Below, in pieces: positions 24,883 through 34,242 of a DNA stretch of 64,000 nucleotides (its first letter is position 1; each line of letters starts with the position of its first letter). The DNA comes from Yimella lutea. GTDB taxonomy: Bacteria; Actinomycetota; Actinomycetes; Actinomycetales; Dermatophilaceae. A program made the translations under genes and the position numbers. Under the pieces are notes generated by a model that was given only the letters and a program-made list of their open reading frames with translations, did no database searches and was not told where the DNA came from. The stretch spans positions 1,240,001-1,304,000 of the forward strand of contig NZ_VFMO01000001.1 in assembly GCF_006715095.1 (NCBI RefSeq), in the 5' to 3' direction.

Positions 24883-26021
24883 GCGCACCGACGCCCGACC
24901 GATCGCACGACCCATCGCCCGAACACGCCGAAGGGCAGCCGTCCGCGCAATCGACGGCCGGCCGGCGCGGCCTGTCGTTCCGCAACGTTCTGCTGATCGC
25001 CGTCACCGTGCTGGTCGTCATCGCGATCGCCTTGATGTCGATCATCAAGGTGCCGGTCGTGATCCTGCGGCCCGGCCCGGCGACCGACACTCTCGGGAAG
25101 GTCGACGGCAAGGACGTCATCGCGATCCAGGGCGCCAAGACCTACCCGACGTCCGGGTCGCTCGACTTCACCACCGTCTCGCTCGCCGGCGGACCCAACT
25201 ATCCGGTCTCGGTGATCGAGTACCTCCAGGCGAAGTTCCTGGACAAGAACGCGCAGATCGAGCCCGAGGAGGCGTGGTTCCCCAAGGACGTCAGCGGCGA
25301 CCAGATCAAGCAGAAGAACGCCGCCGACATGACCGACTCGCAGGAGACTGCCGAGGTCGTCGCCATGCGTTCGGCCGGCTTCACGGTGCCGCAGAAGGTG
25401 CTCGTCGGCATGATCGCCGAGGGCGCGCCCGTGGGGAAGGCGCTGGTGGTGAAGGACCAACTGCTGAGCATCGCCGGCAAGAAGGTCACCGACCTCGCGT
25501 CCGTGCACGCCGCGATGGACGGCGTGAAACCCGGTTCGTCGGTGCCCGTCCAGGTGCTGCGCGGTGGAAAGACAGTGTCGGTGTCGGCGAAGACGGCTGC
25601 CGCCCAGAACGGACGGGCGGTCTTCGGTATCGGACTCGACCCGGAGTACACGATGCCGTTCGAGGTGAAGGTCAACGCCGGCAATGTCGGCGGACCGTCG
25701 GCCGGAATGATGTTCACCCTGGCGATCTACGACAAGATCACGCCCGGCGCCATGACCGGCGGCAAGAAGATCGCCGGCACCGGCACGATCAACGAGATGG
25801 GCGAAGTCGGGCCGATCGGGGGAGTGCGCCACAAGATGGTCGGTGCGAAGGACGCCGGGGTCGGTTACTTCCTCGCGCCCGCGTCCGACTGCGACGAGGT
25901 CGTCGGCCACGAGCCGGACGGTGTGACGGTGATCAAGGTCGCGAGCCTCAAGGAGGCACTCGCCGTCATGCCGAAGATCGCCAAGGGCGAGACCACCGGA
26001 TTCCCCGCCTGCACGAAATAA
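24879..26021 (+). CDS. Membrane-anchored PDZ-Lon (S16) protease
   Basis: 380 residues from the GTG overlapping moaE. A single membrane helix (about 30-55, NVLLIAVTVLVVIAIALMSI) precedes a PDZ-like domain (VGKALVVKDQLLSIAGKKV). The Lon proteolytic domain follows, with catalytic Ser in GGPSAGMMF and Lys in GGVRHKMVGAKDAG. The AAA module of Lon is absent. The catalytic part is predicted to face outward, as for the Rv3194c-type proteins. Roles in processing cell-envelope proteins are inferred. Confidence 0.92.
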   Translation: MSAPTPDRSHDPSPEHAEGQPSAQSTAGRRGLSFRNVLLIAVTVLVVIAIALMSIIKVPVVILRPGPATDTLGKVDGKDVIAIQGAKTYPTSGSLDFTTVSLAGGPNYPVSVIEYLQAKFLDKNAQIEPEEAWFPKDVSGDQIKQKNAADMTDSQETAEVVAMRSAGFTVPQKVLVGMIAEGAPVGKALVVKDQLLSIAGKKVTDLASVHAAMDGVKPGSSVPVQVLRGGKTVSVSAKTAAAQNGRAVFGIGLDPEYTMPFEVKVNAGNVGGPSAGMMFTLAIYDKITPGAMTGGKKIAGTGTINEMGEVGPIGGVRHKMVGAKDAGVGYFLAPASDCDEVVGHEPDGVTVIKVASLKEALAVMPKIAKGETTGFPACTK

Positions 26022-26025
26022 GGCG

Positions 26026-26643
26026 TCAGTCCTCGTCGTCGAGACTGGCCCGCAGTGCGGCGACCAAGCCTGGTGCGATGTCCGTGCCCACGGCGACCTT
26101 GTCGTCCTCGTCGTGTTCGCGTTGCCGCAGCAGGCAGATCGCCTCACCGTCGCGCAGCACACCGACCAGCAGCCGGACGTCGCGACGGTCGGGGTGCGCG
26201 GCCAGCACCTCGGCGGCCTGCTCGGCGTTGTCGGGCAGGTCGTTCTCGGCCTCCGGCGGCACCACGATGCGTTCGATCGCCAGCAGCACACCCTCCACCT
26301 CGGGCGGCCACGCCAGGCGTCCGAGCATCGACTCGATGGACGAGGTACGCGGCATGCCCTCCTGCTCGATGGCGCTGAGGGAGTCCGGGTCGGCGCCCTT
26401 CAACTGATCGGCGAGTGCCGGTTCGTTGGCCAGCAGCGCAGAGTTGGTCGCGAGAGCGAACAGGCGCGGCGCCTGGTCCCAGCCGGCCGCGGCGACGTGA
26501 CGTTCGGTGTCGACGGCGCACTCACCCAACGGGCTGAGAAGCGGCTTGGCCGTGGGCTGTGACTCGGGCTGTGACTCGGGCTGGTCCAGGGGCTGCTCGG
26601 AGATCGGCTGATCGGGCGCTTGCTCGTCGGTCATGTGCGTCAT
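26026..26643 (-). CDS. PPA1309 family protein
   Basis: 205 residues. A Gln/Pro/Glu-rich disordered N-terminus (about 1-35) precedes a globular domain with LSPLGECAVDTERHVAAAGW, RTSSIESMLGRLAWPPEVEG and VRLLVGVLRDGEAICLLRQR, the signature of this actinobacterial family. A second ATG lies at 26634; neither start has a clear ribosome site. Function is unknown. It diverges from the UPF0182 gene and ends 4 bp from the protease stop. Confidence 0.85.
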   Translation of the reverse strand: MTHMTDEQAPDQPISEQPLDQPESQPESQPTAKPLLSPLGECAVDTERHVAAAGWDQAPRLFALATNSALLANEPALADQLKGADPDSLSAIEQEGMPRTSSIESMLGRLAWPPEVEGVLLAIERIVVPPEAENDLPDNAEQAAEVLAAHPDRRDVRLLVGVLRDGEAICLLRQREHDEDDKVAVGTDIAPGLVAALRASLDDED

Positions 26644-26748
26644 CGTCTCGCACAGGTCTTGATCACGGCGAACCGGCGGTCCTTCGGCGGGGTCGCCGGG
26701 TTAAGGTCTCCAGGACGCCAGTTGGCGCGAAGCCCGACGGAGGTACAC

Positions 26749-29700
26749 GTGAGTTCGGCCGACGACAACGCACGCAGCGGTTCGGGAGACGGGCCGGGCG
26801 GACGCGACGACGCGTGGACCGCGCTGGACGAAGCGCGGCGACGCGGGGCCGGACGCCGGCGCTGGCTGATGCTGGGTGTCGCGCTGTTCCTGGGTTACCT
26901 CGCGATCCGATTCGGGGCTCGCCTGTGGACCGAGAAGTTGTGGTTCGACGCCATCGGCTACTCGCAGGTGTTCCGTAACGAGATGTTGGCCAGGAGCGGG
27001 TTGTTCATCGCCGGCTTCCTGCTGACGGCGGGCCTGGTGTGGCTGAGCATGCGACTGGCCTACCGACACCGTCCTTTCCTTCCGCCGGGGTCTATCGAAC
27101 CCGACGCGATGGAGCGCTACCGCGCGCTGGTGGAGCCGGCGCGGTCGACTGCGTTCAACGGCATCCCGATCCTGATCGGTCTGTTCGGCGCCGGAGTCGC
27201 CGGTAGTCAGTGGAAGACCTTTCTGCTGTGGTGGAACCGCAGCGACTTCGGGGTGAAGGATCCCAAGTTCGGCAGGGACATCGGTTTCTTCGTGTTCAGC
27301 CTGCCCTGGTGGCAGTTGGTCACCGCGCTGCTGACGATGGTGCTGATCTTTGCTCTGGTCGCAGCGGTGGTGGTGCATTACATCTACGGCGGCATCTCGC
27401 TCACCCGCGAACCCGGCTCCCGATTCACCTCGGCGGCCAGGCTGCATCTGTCGCTGGCGGCGGCCGGCCTCGTTCTCGTCCGGGCGGCGGCCTACTGGCT
27501 CGACCGGTATGCCCTCACCACGAAGGATGCGCGGCTGATCACCGGTATCGACTACACCGCCGACCACGCGCAGATCCCCACCAAGACCGTGCTCGCGGTC
27601 GCCGCCGTGCTGTGCGCCGGCATGTTCATCGCGACGATCTGGACGCGTACCTGGCGCCTACCGGTCATCGGCCTGTCCTCGATGGTCGTACTCACGTTGG
27701 TGCTGTCGGCGATTTACCCCACGATCATCGCCAACTTCAAGGTCAACCCGAACGCGCGTGCGCTGGAGTCGCCGTACATCGTGCACAACATCAAAGCCAC
27801 GAAACAGGCGTACGGGATCACCAACCTGGTGGCGACCAATCAGCAGCCGGAGACGGCCGCCAAGCCGGCCGAACGTCGCAAGGACGCAGCAGCGATTCCC
27901 GGCATCCGGTTGGTCGACCCGTACATCATCTCGCCGACCTTCCGGCAGTACGAGGGCCAGAAGCAGTACTACCAGTTCGCCGACGTGCTCGATGTCGACC
28001 GGTACAAGGTCGACGGCAAGGAGACCGACGTCGTGGTCGGCGTCCGCGAATTGGATCAGTCGGGTATCCCTGCGGGACAGCGCAACTGGGTGAACGAGAA
28101 GACCGTCTACACGCACGGGTACGGCGTGGTCGCGGCGTACGGCAACCAGCGCGGTGACGAGGGCCAGCCCAACTGGCTCGCCTCGACGATGCCGCAGCAG
28201 AGCAAGGTCGGAAAGTTCGAGCCGCGGGTGTACTTCGGTGAGATGTCGCCGAACTACTCGATCGTCGGCGGACCGGAGGGTGCGGCTCCGGCCGAACTCG
28301 ACTACCCCGACAGCAGCACCGGCGGCGAGCGTCGCACCACCTACGCCGGAAACGGCGGCGTTGCGCTCGGCGGGGTGTTCCGCAAGCTCGCGTACGCGGC
28401 CAAGTACCAGGAGTACAACTTCCTGTTCTCCGACAGCATCAACGAACAGTCGCGCATCCTCGACGTCCGAAACCCTTCGGACCGGGTGAAGAAGGTCGCT
28501 CCCTGGCTCACTGTCGACGGCGACCCGTACCCGATCATGGCCGGTGGACGCATCCAGTGGGTTATCGACGGTTACACCACGAGCGCGCGCTACCCGTATT
28601 CCCAGATGTCGTCGCTCGATTCCTCGACCGAGGACTCGATCACCAACAACGCCGACAACGTCCGCTCGATCCGCGAGGGGTCGATCAACTACATCCGCAA
28701 CTCGGTGAAGGCGACGGTCGATGCGTACGACGGTTCGGTGAAGTTGTATGCCTGGGACGAGCAGGACCCGGTCCTGAAGGTCTGGCGCAAGTCGTTCGGT
28801 GGCACGGTGCTGCCGCTGTCGCAGATGCCGACGGCGGTGCGTGAGCACGTCCGGTACCCCGAGGACCTGTTCAAGGTGCAGCGCGAGATTCTCGGCAAGT
28901 ACCACGTCAGCGACCCGGCGACCTTCTTCAGCGGCACGGACTTCTGGCAGGTGCCGGCCGACCCGACGCGGGCGGGCAGCGGTCAGCAGCCGCCGTACTA
29001 CCTGTCGATCTCCATGCCGGGGGTGCAGCAACCCACCTATTCGCTCACCTCGTCCTACATCCCGGTCAGCAGCGGCGGTCAAAGCCGGCAGAACCTCGCT
29101 GCGTACCTCGCCGTCGACTCAGATGCGACGCCGAGACCCGGTCAGCCGAACGGCAGCTACGGCACGATGCGGCTGTGGACGATGCCTCGTAATGTCACGA
29201 TCAAGGGGCCCGCGCAGTTCCAGAACGACGTCAACACCTCCAACGAGGCATCGACGACCTTTCCCCAGACGCTGTCGGTGTTCATGCAGGCCAACGGTGA
29301 CCGAGTGCAGCGCGGCAACCTGCTGACGCTTCCCCTCGCGGGCGGGCTGCTGTACGTCCAGCCGATCTACGTGAAGGCCTCCGGCACAACGGGATTCCCG
29401 CTACAACGGGCGGTTGTCGTGCAGTTCGGCAACAAGCTTGCCTGGGGCGTGACTCTTGAGAACGCGCTCGACGATCTGTTCGGTGCCAGCGCCGCCGGCA
29501 GCGACGACGACGACAAGCAGCCCGATCAATCAGACACCGTCGACAAGGCTCTCTCGGACGCCAACAGCGCGTGGACGCGTGGGCAGGACGCCCTCAAGAA
29601 GGGTGACCTGGCCGGCTACCAGAAGGCGATGAACGAGATGAAGGCCGCGCTCGACCGAGCCGTGCGGTTGAACGGAGCTGCGGGCACGCCGACCCAACCG

Positions 29701-29790
29701 TCTCCGAGCCCGTCGCCCTCGCCCAGCCCGTCGCCGTCTGCGCCTGCCACGGCTCGCCCGTCCGCAGCACCGGCGTCCGCCACGCGTTAG
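26749..29790 (+). CDS. UPF0182 family large membrane protein
   Basis: 1013 residues from a GTG with GGAGGT 6 nt upstream; a TAAGGT -10 box lies at 26702. About seven hydrophobic helices fill residues 35-340, starting LMLGVALFLGYLAIRFGARL. A large soluble, presumably extracytoplasmic domain follows. The C-terminus ends in a Ser-Pro repeat (PSPSPSPSPSPS) and an Ala/Pro tail. The family is universal in actinobacteria (Rv3193c here) but has no assigned reaction. It ends one base before the convergent TetR stop. Confidence 0.9.
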   Translation: MSSADDNARSGSGDGPGGRDDAWTALDEARRRGAGRRRWLMLGVALFLGYLAIRFGARLWTEKLWFDAIGYSQVFRNEMLARSGLFIAGFLLTAGLVWLSMRLAYRHRPFLPPGSIEPDAMERYRALVEPARSTAFNGIPILIGLFGAGVAGSQWKTFLLWWNRSDFGVKDPKFGRDIGFFVFSLPWWQLVTALLTMVLIFALVAAVVVHYIYGGISLTREPGSRFTSAARLHLSLAAAGLVLVRAAAYWLDRYALTTKDARLITGIDYTADHAQIPTKTVLAVAAVLCAGMFIATIWTRTWRLPVIGLSSMVVLTLVLSAIYPTIIANFKVNPNARALESPYIVHNIKATKQAYGITNLVATNQQPETAAKPAERRKDAAAIPGIRLVDPYIISPTFRQYEGQKQYYQFADVLDVDRYKVDGKETDVVVGVRELDQSGIPAGQRNWVNEKTVYTHGYGVVAAYGNQRGDEGQPNWLASTMPQQSKVGKFEPRVYFGEMSPNYSIVGGPEGAAPAELDYPDSSTGGERRTTYAGNGGVALGGVFRKLAYAAKYQEYNFLFSDSINEQSRILDVRNPSDRVKKVAPWLTVDGDPYPIMAGGRIQWVIDGYTTSARYPYSQMSSLDSSTEDSITNNADNVRSIREGSINYIRNSVKATVDAYDGSVKLYAWDEQDPVLKVWRKSFGGTVLPLSQMPTAVREHVRYPEDLFKVQREILGKYHVSDPATFFSGTDFWQVPADPTRAGSGQQPPYYLSISMPGVQQPTYSLTSSYIPVSSGGQSRQNLAAYLAVDSDATPRPGQPNGSYGTMRLWTMPRNVTIKGPAQFQNDVNTSNEASTTFPQTLSVFMQANGDRVQRGNLLTLPLAGGLLYVQPIYVKASGTTGFPLQRAVVVQFGNKLAWGVTLENALDDLFGASAAGSDDDDKQPDQSDTVDKALSDANSAWTRGQDALKKGDLAGYQKAMNEMKAALDRAVRLNGAAGTPTQPSPSPSPSPSPSPSAPATARPSAAPASATR

Positions 29791-30399
29791 TCAGAGTTCG
29801 CCCGTCAGATAGCGCTGCAGGTTGGGCGCGACGGCGTCGACCAGTTCGTCGATCTCGGCGTCCCGGACCGCAGGGAGCCCCAGGATCTGGCGGGTCACCA
29901 GCAACCCGGCGATCTGACTGGCGAAGAGGGTGAGTCGCAGTTCGACGGCCCGATGGTCGTCCAGGCGCTCGCGGATGGGGGCCAGGATGACGCCGGTCAG
30001 CAGGCCGCGGACGAGTTCGTCCTCGCCGTTGATGAGAGCCTGACGGAACCGGGCGACGATGCTCGGCCCGGCCGGTGAGGCCCACACGGTGAGGATCTGG
30101 CGCAACGCCGTCGCAGCGAGTTCGTCGATCGGGCAGGTGCGGACCGGCTCGAGCACCACGGCCGGGTCCGACGGGAACTCGACCGCCGCCACGAACAGTC
30201 CGCGCTTGTTGCCGAAGTAGTGGCTGATCAGTGCCACATCGACCTCTGCTTCGTCGGCCACCCGGCGCAGCGTCGTGCGGTCGAAACCGTTGGTGCTGAA
30301 CAGTTCTCGTGCCGCGTCCAGGATGTCGTCCTTCGCGCTCGAGCCTGCGGAGCGGCGTCCGGTGCGGCGGCTCACTTGGTCTGCCTCGGCATCGACCAT
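29791..30399 (-). CDS. TetR family regulator of the adjacent ABC exporter
   Basis: 202 residues from the ATG at 30399. Helix-turn-helix: TTLRRVADEAEVDVALISHYF (about 40-60). The ligand domain resembles TetR_C of the AcrR group. It overlaps the 3' end of the ABC permease by 28 bp and is the last gene of an ATPase-permease-TetR operon, so it most likely represses that operon. Confidence 0.88.
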   Translation of the reverse strand: MVDAEADQVSRRTGRRSAGSSAKDDILDAARELFSTNGFDRTTLRRVADEAEVDVALISHYFGNKRGLFVAAVEFPSDPAVVLEPVRTCPIDELAATALRQILTVWASPAGPSIVARFRQALINGEDELVRGLLTGVILAPIRERLDDHRAVELRLTLFASQIAGLLVTRQILGLPAVRDAEIDELVDAVAPNLQRYLTGEL

Positions 30400-31106
30400 G
30401 CGGCCAGAGCCAACGCGCCGAGCGCGAAGAGGGCGAGAACACCGACGTTCGTCAGGACGTCCGCCGACGGGTCGGCCTGCGAACCGATCGCCTGCAGTCC
30501 CTTGACCGCGTAGGTCATCGGCAGGAGGTCCGAGAGCCACTCCAGGACGGTCGGCATTCCCTCGCGCGGTGCGAACAACCCGCACAGGAAGATCTGCGGG
30601 CCGATGACGAGCGGCATGAACTGCACGGCCTGGAACTCGGTGTGGGCGAACGCGCTGGCGAGCAGGCCGGTGGCGACACCGACGATCGAGGCGATGACCG
30701 CGACCAGGAGCACCCAGGCGATCGGCCCGGCCGGGTCGACGCCGAGCAGCCAGTGCGTCACAGCCACCAGGACCAGCCCTTGGACGAGCGCGGTCACCGC
30801 GAAGGCGACCGCGTAGCCGATCAGCAGATCGGCTCGGTGCAGGGGAGTGGTGAGCAGGCGTTCGAGTGTGCCGCTGGTGCGTTCGCGCAGCATGGCCACG
30901 CTGGTGACCAGGAACATCACGAGCATCGGCAGGATGCCGAGCATGGTGAGCGCGACCCGGTCGAAGGTGCGCTCGTCGTTGAACACGAAGTACAAGAGCG
31001 TCAGCAACAGGGTCGGCACCATCACGATCAACCCCATGGTGCGGTGATCGGCCTTCAACTGCTGCAGGATGCGTTTGATCGTGGCAGTTGCGATTCGCGG
31101 GTTCAT
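30372..31106 (-). CDS. ABC-2 type transporter permease
   Basis: 244 residues with GGAGG 7 nt upstream of the ATG. Six hydrophobic segments, starting LIVMVPTLLLTLLYFVF; the ABC-2 motif RERTSGTLERLLTTPLHRAD follows the second. It is a drug or lipid exporter permease. Its ATG overlaps the ATPase stop by 4 nt, so both subunits are made together. Confidence 0.9.
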   Translation of the reverse strand: MNPRIATATIKRILQQLKADHRTMGLIVMVPTLLLTLLYFVFNDERTFDRVALTMLGILPMLVMFLVTSVAMLRERTSGTLERLLTTPLHRADLLIGYAVAFAVTALVQGLVLVAVTHWLLGVDPAGPIAWVLLVAVIASIVGVATGLLASAFAHTEFQAVQFMPLVIGPQIFLCGLFAPREGMPTVLEWLSDLLPMTYAVKGLQAIGSQADPSADVLTNVGVLALFALGALALAAWSMPRQTK

Positions 31107-31849
31107 CGGTTGCCTCCAGTGCGGATGAGGGCGAGGAACGCGTCCTCCATGGAGTGCTTGCCGGTGCGTTCGAGCAGGTCGTCCGGCGGTAGATGGGCCA
31201 GTAGGCGACCGTCGCGCATGAGCATGACGCTGTCGCAACGGGCGGCTTCGTCCATCACATGGCTGGACACCAGCAGCGTCGTGCCGGCTTCGGACAGCCC
31301 GCGCAGGTGGGCCCAGATGTCCTCACGGGTCAGCGGATCGAGTCCGACAGTGGGCTCGTCGAGCACGAGCAGCTCCGGTTCGCCGACGAGCGCGCAGGCC
31401 AGGGATGCGCGGCTCGCCTGGCCGCCGCTGAGGTTCTCCACGGGGCGGTCGGCGAACTCGCCCAGCCCGACGGTCTCGATCGCTCGATCGGCGTCGTGCT
31501 TCGAAAAGCCTTGCAGTGCAGCGAAATAGACAGCGTTGTCGCGCACGGTGAGGTCGCGGTAGACGCTGACCGCCTGGGTGACGTAGCCGACCTTGCGACG
31601 CAGCCCGGCGTCGGTCGGGGAGTGGTCGAGCACGGTCAGTTCTCCGCGTTCGATCTTCTGGACCCCGACGATCGTGCGCATCAGTGTCGTCTTGCCACAG
31701 CCGGAGGGTCCCATCAGCCCGACGACCGTCCCGCGCGGTACCTCGAAGGTGAGGCCGTGCAGAACCTCGTTGCCGGAGCGGCTGACGACGAGGTCACGCG
31801 CGGAGACTGCCGCCCGCGAGGAGAACTCATCAGGCGTTGAATTCATCAT
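31103..31849 (-). CDS. ABC transporter ATP-binding protein
   Basis: 248 residues from the ATG at 31849; ATG 31846 is equally possible. Walker A GPSGCGKTT, signature LSGGQASR, Walker B LLVLDEPTVGLDP and switch His in SSHVMDEA are all present. Pairs with the ABC-2 permease as an export system. The region around the start (31838-31858) is an imperfect palindrome (TTGAATTCAT...GTTGAA) that could be the operator of the operon's TetR protein. Confidence 0.9.
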   Translation of the reverse strand: MMNSTPDEFSSRAAVSARDLVVSRSGNEVLHGLTFEVPRGTVVGLMGPSGCGKTTLMRTIVGVQKIERGELTVLDHSPTDAGLRRKVGYVTQAVSVYRDLTVRDNAVYFAALQGFSKHDADRAIETVGLGEFADRPVENLSGGQASRASLACALVGEPELLVLDEPTVGLDPLTREDIWAHLRGLSEAGTTLLVSSHVMDEAARCDSVMLMRDGRLLAHLPPDDLLERTGKHSMEDAFLALIRTGGNR

Positions 31850-32031
31850 GTGTTGAAATGTCCTCGAATGTCGGCTCGAAGTCAAGGGCTGCGTGGTCGA
31901 CGGTGTTCGCGCTGGTCGAACAGCGTTGAGGCGCACGGACTTTCAGCACTGGCCGCGCTCGCCTCCGGATGACGGTGAGTTGTCGATTTGGTGAACGGCG
32001 AACCGGTGATTTATGGTTATGGACATACCGA

Positions 32032-32108
32032 CGCGGGGTGGAGCAGCTCGGTAGCTCGCCGGGCTCATAACCCGGAGGTCGCAGGTTCAAATCCTGCCCC
32101 CGCTACCA
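32032..32108 (+). tRNA. Initiator tRNA-fMet (CAT)
   Basis: 77 nt with encoded CCA. The anticodon CAT at 32066-32068 sits on a stem closed by three G:C pairs (GGG/CCC), the hallmark of initiator tRNA. The acceptor has a C1:U72 mismatch instead of a Watson-Crick pair, another initiator feature. D-arm and T-arm (GCAGG TTCAAAT CCTGC) fold normally. Confidence 0.95.
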
Positions 32109-32167
32109 AAGCCGTTTTACTCCAACTGGCGACCTGAGGGTCATCGTGGAGTGAAGCGGCATCGAAC

Positions 32168-32198
32168 AGATCCTCGGAGTTAGCTCCGAGGATCTTTT
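32168..32198 (+). terminator. Rho-independent terminator of tRNA-fMet
   Basis: A 12-bp perfect stem (AGATCCTCGGAG and its complement) with a TTAG loop is followed by TTTT. The last codons of the decayed leftward frame run into it. Confidence 0.85.
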
Positions 32199-32917
32199 CG
32201 CTGTGCGGCGTGATGTCGCGATGATCGGGTCGCCCTGGGGTTTCCAAACAGGATCACCGCCGTCTTGGTGTTGCGGCGACGAGCGTCGTTGACGCAGTGC
32301 AGCACGTAGTTGTACGCATTGAGTTGCTCGTCGAGCAGCACGAACTGTTCGCGGTGCTGCACCTCCTCAGTTGCGAGAGCCATGAGGTGGTTGGACGGTG
32401 CGACCCGACTGCCGGTGAGTTGGTCGGCAGCTTCCGCGCCGCTTGCACCGGCGAACGTGGTGCGCAACGGCTCCCTGAACGCGCCCCGTCGCTGACCCGT
32501 GACGAGCCGCCTGAACTCGTCCTGCGGCTTCGCGAACAAATCGCGCACCCCGGCATCGGTTGCGTTGTGCAAGTAGGCGATTCCGCGCACGCGACCCTCG
32601 TTGCCACGGAGGCTCATGGCGAAGTCGGTGAGGTGTTCGCAGTAACCGCGCCCTTGGTCAACGGGGTGGCTTACAGGGCGCGAGTAGCCAGGCACGCTGA
32701 CGACGCAGTCGCTGTCCTCGAACAGCCTCGCGTCCGTCCACTGCTTCAGCTCAACAACCAGATAGGTCGGTTCCCCGTCCGGGGCAACGCGGCCTCGGCG
32801 TACTTCGTCTTCGTCGCGGTCGAAGGGGCTGGCCACTCCCGGCTGGTCCCCACGCTGCCCACCGAGAGCGAGGAGGACCGGCGTCGGGAGCGCGAGGCCG
32901 AGATCCGGCGTGAGCAC
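32180..32917 (-). pseudogene. Truncated DUF2075-type nuclease/AAA protein remnant
   Basis: About 200 residues match the region before the ATPase of DUF2075 proteins: PTYLVVELKQWTDA (nuclease-like ELK motif), HPVDQGRGYCEHL, YLHNATDAGVRDLF, and EEVQHREQFVLLDEQLNAY. The frame breaks exactly where the Walker A loop should be (VILFGNPRAT instead of a GxPGxGKS loop), so the helicase part is missing. The first 45 residues look unrelated, so the 5' end is also lost or shifted. It is a fragment and unlikely to act as an ATPase. Confidence 0.7.
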
Positions 32918-32971
32918 CGGCTCGCCCGGCGAGTCGCCATCGAGGCGGGCCGCACGGCCGGCGCCTGGCGC

Positions 32972-33814
32972 TCAGCCGCGCAGGAGCCCGGCCTGCTCGA
33001 GGAGGCGTCCGATCTGGTTGTCGTCGAGCCGGTCGACGAGCGTGGAGCGCACCCGCCCGGGGCCAGGGACCTTGATCGGGTAGCCGCCGCGGAGTCGGGC
33101 AGAGGCGTCGAGGAGCGCCCGCACGTCGTAGGTCGACCCCCACACCTCGCGGACGGCTCGCTCGATGCCGACTAGCGAATAGGCCGCCTCCATCCCGGTG
33201 CGGACGGAGTACTCGGTCGTGAAGATGCAGTCCCGGCTCGTCTCGGCGAACTGGCCGATGAAGGCGAAGTTCTGCGCCCCCTCGGGGACGACGTCGGGGC
33301 GGTCGCCGGCCTTGCGCGGCATGAAGAAGCTCGTGACGTAGGGCATCATGACGGGCACGCAGGTCGCGCCGTCGGCCGCCAGCTCGGGGATCTCCTCGAC
33401 GGGGACACCCATGTGGTAGAGCCACTCCTGGACGATCTCCTCGCCCGTGCACTCCTGGATCGACTTCTTCACGTAGTCGCCGGGGACGTCGCTGAAGAGG
33501 GCGTAGACCCAGACGACGACCTGGCCGGGGTCTTGGGCCTTGAACTGCGGCTGACGGTTGACCGTCCACGACAGGAGCCACGAGGAGTCGCGCGCCGTGA
33601 CGATCCCGCCGGTCACGGTGCGGCTGGAGAGGGGGTCACGGCCGCAGATTCGGCGGATCTGCTCGGGGATCCGCTCATCGAGGGTCGTGACCGTCGCCGA
33701 CTCCCACTTCGTCTCGGGAATGCTGCTGCACAAGACCTCCGGGCGGCCGAATGCCGGGTCCTTGTGGGCGACCTTCTTCCACAGGTCCCACGACCTCGCG
33801 ATCGCCGGGGCCAC
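32972..33814 (-). pseudogene. 5'-truncated oleate hydratase
   Basis: 280 residues equivalent to the C-terminal half of oleate hydratase (myosin-cross-reactive antigen family, normally about 530-590 residues). Typical stretches: SWDLWKKVAHKDPAFGRPEV, GDYVKKSIQECTGEEIVQEW, MMPYVTSFFMPRKAGDRPDV and FAFIGQFAETSRD. The natural C-terminus is present, but the FAD-binding N-terminal half and active-site glutamate region are gone; upstream DNA (33815-33906) shows no match in any frame. It is a relic, without ability to hydrate oleate. Confidence 0.8.
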
Positions 33815-33906
33815 GGGCGGGTGACACGGGCCGCGTTGGGAGACTGGCGCCTGGGTAAGGAGTCCGGTATGGCTCCGTCGACGCAGTGGCGATCGTTCAG
33901 ACGAAG

Positions 33907-34242
33907 TCAGGCATGCTCACCCGCGCCAGTCGGATGCCTCGCGGTCCGCTCACGCAACCAGGTAGTCGTTCCGGCGGCCATGCCCCGCGACTTGGGCATC
34001 TGGTGCACCGGGACCACGATGAGCGAAGCCTCACGTCGCAGGGACCACTTGATGGCGTGATAGACGGCTGACAGCGATTCAGTGCTGTTCACGGCGATAA
34101 GTCCCGGGGCAATAAGCATCGCTTCATGCCACGGCCCCTCCAGGTCGGCTAGGTCGGCCAGGTCTTCCGAGGTCCAAGCGAGGTAGACGGTCAATGTCGT
34201 CATCCTTTTCGACGTGCGCAGCGGCGATCGCAGCCAGCTCAT
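33907..34242 (-). CDS. Small hypothetical protein coupled to UvrA-like ATPase
   Basis: 111 residues; the ATG overlaps the stop of the UvrA-like gene by 4 nt (ATGA). A second ATG at 34203 would give 98 residues and removes a basic leader. The core (LTVYLAWTSEDLADLADLEG...SLIVVPVHQMPKSRG) looks like a small alpha/beta domain without membrane helices. I do not recognise the family. Coupling suggests a shared role with the upstream ATPase. Confidence 0.6.
   Translation of the reverse strand: MSWLRSPLRTSKRMTTLTVYLAWTSEDLADLADLEGPWHEAMLIAPGLIAVNSTESLSAVYHAIKWSLRREASLIVVPVHQMPKSRGMAAGTTTWLRERTARHPTGAGEHA

Noticed and set aside
32032..32200. tRNA-fMet as attachment site of an island
   Set aside because: I found no duplicated tRNA 3' end downstream and no integrase nearby; the terminator after the tRNA is intact.
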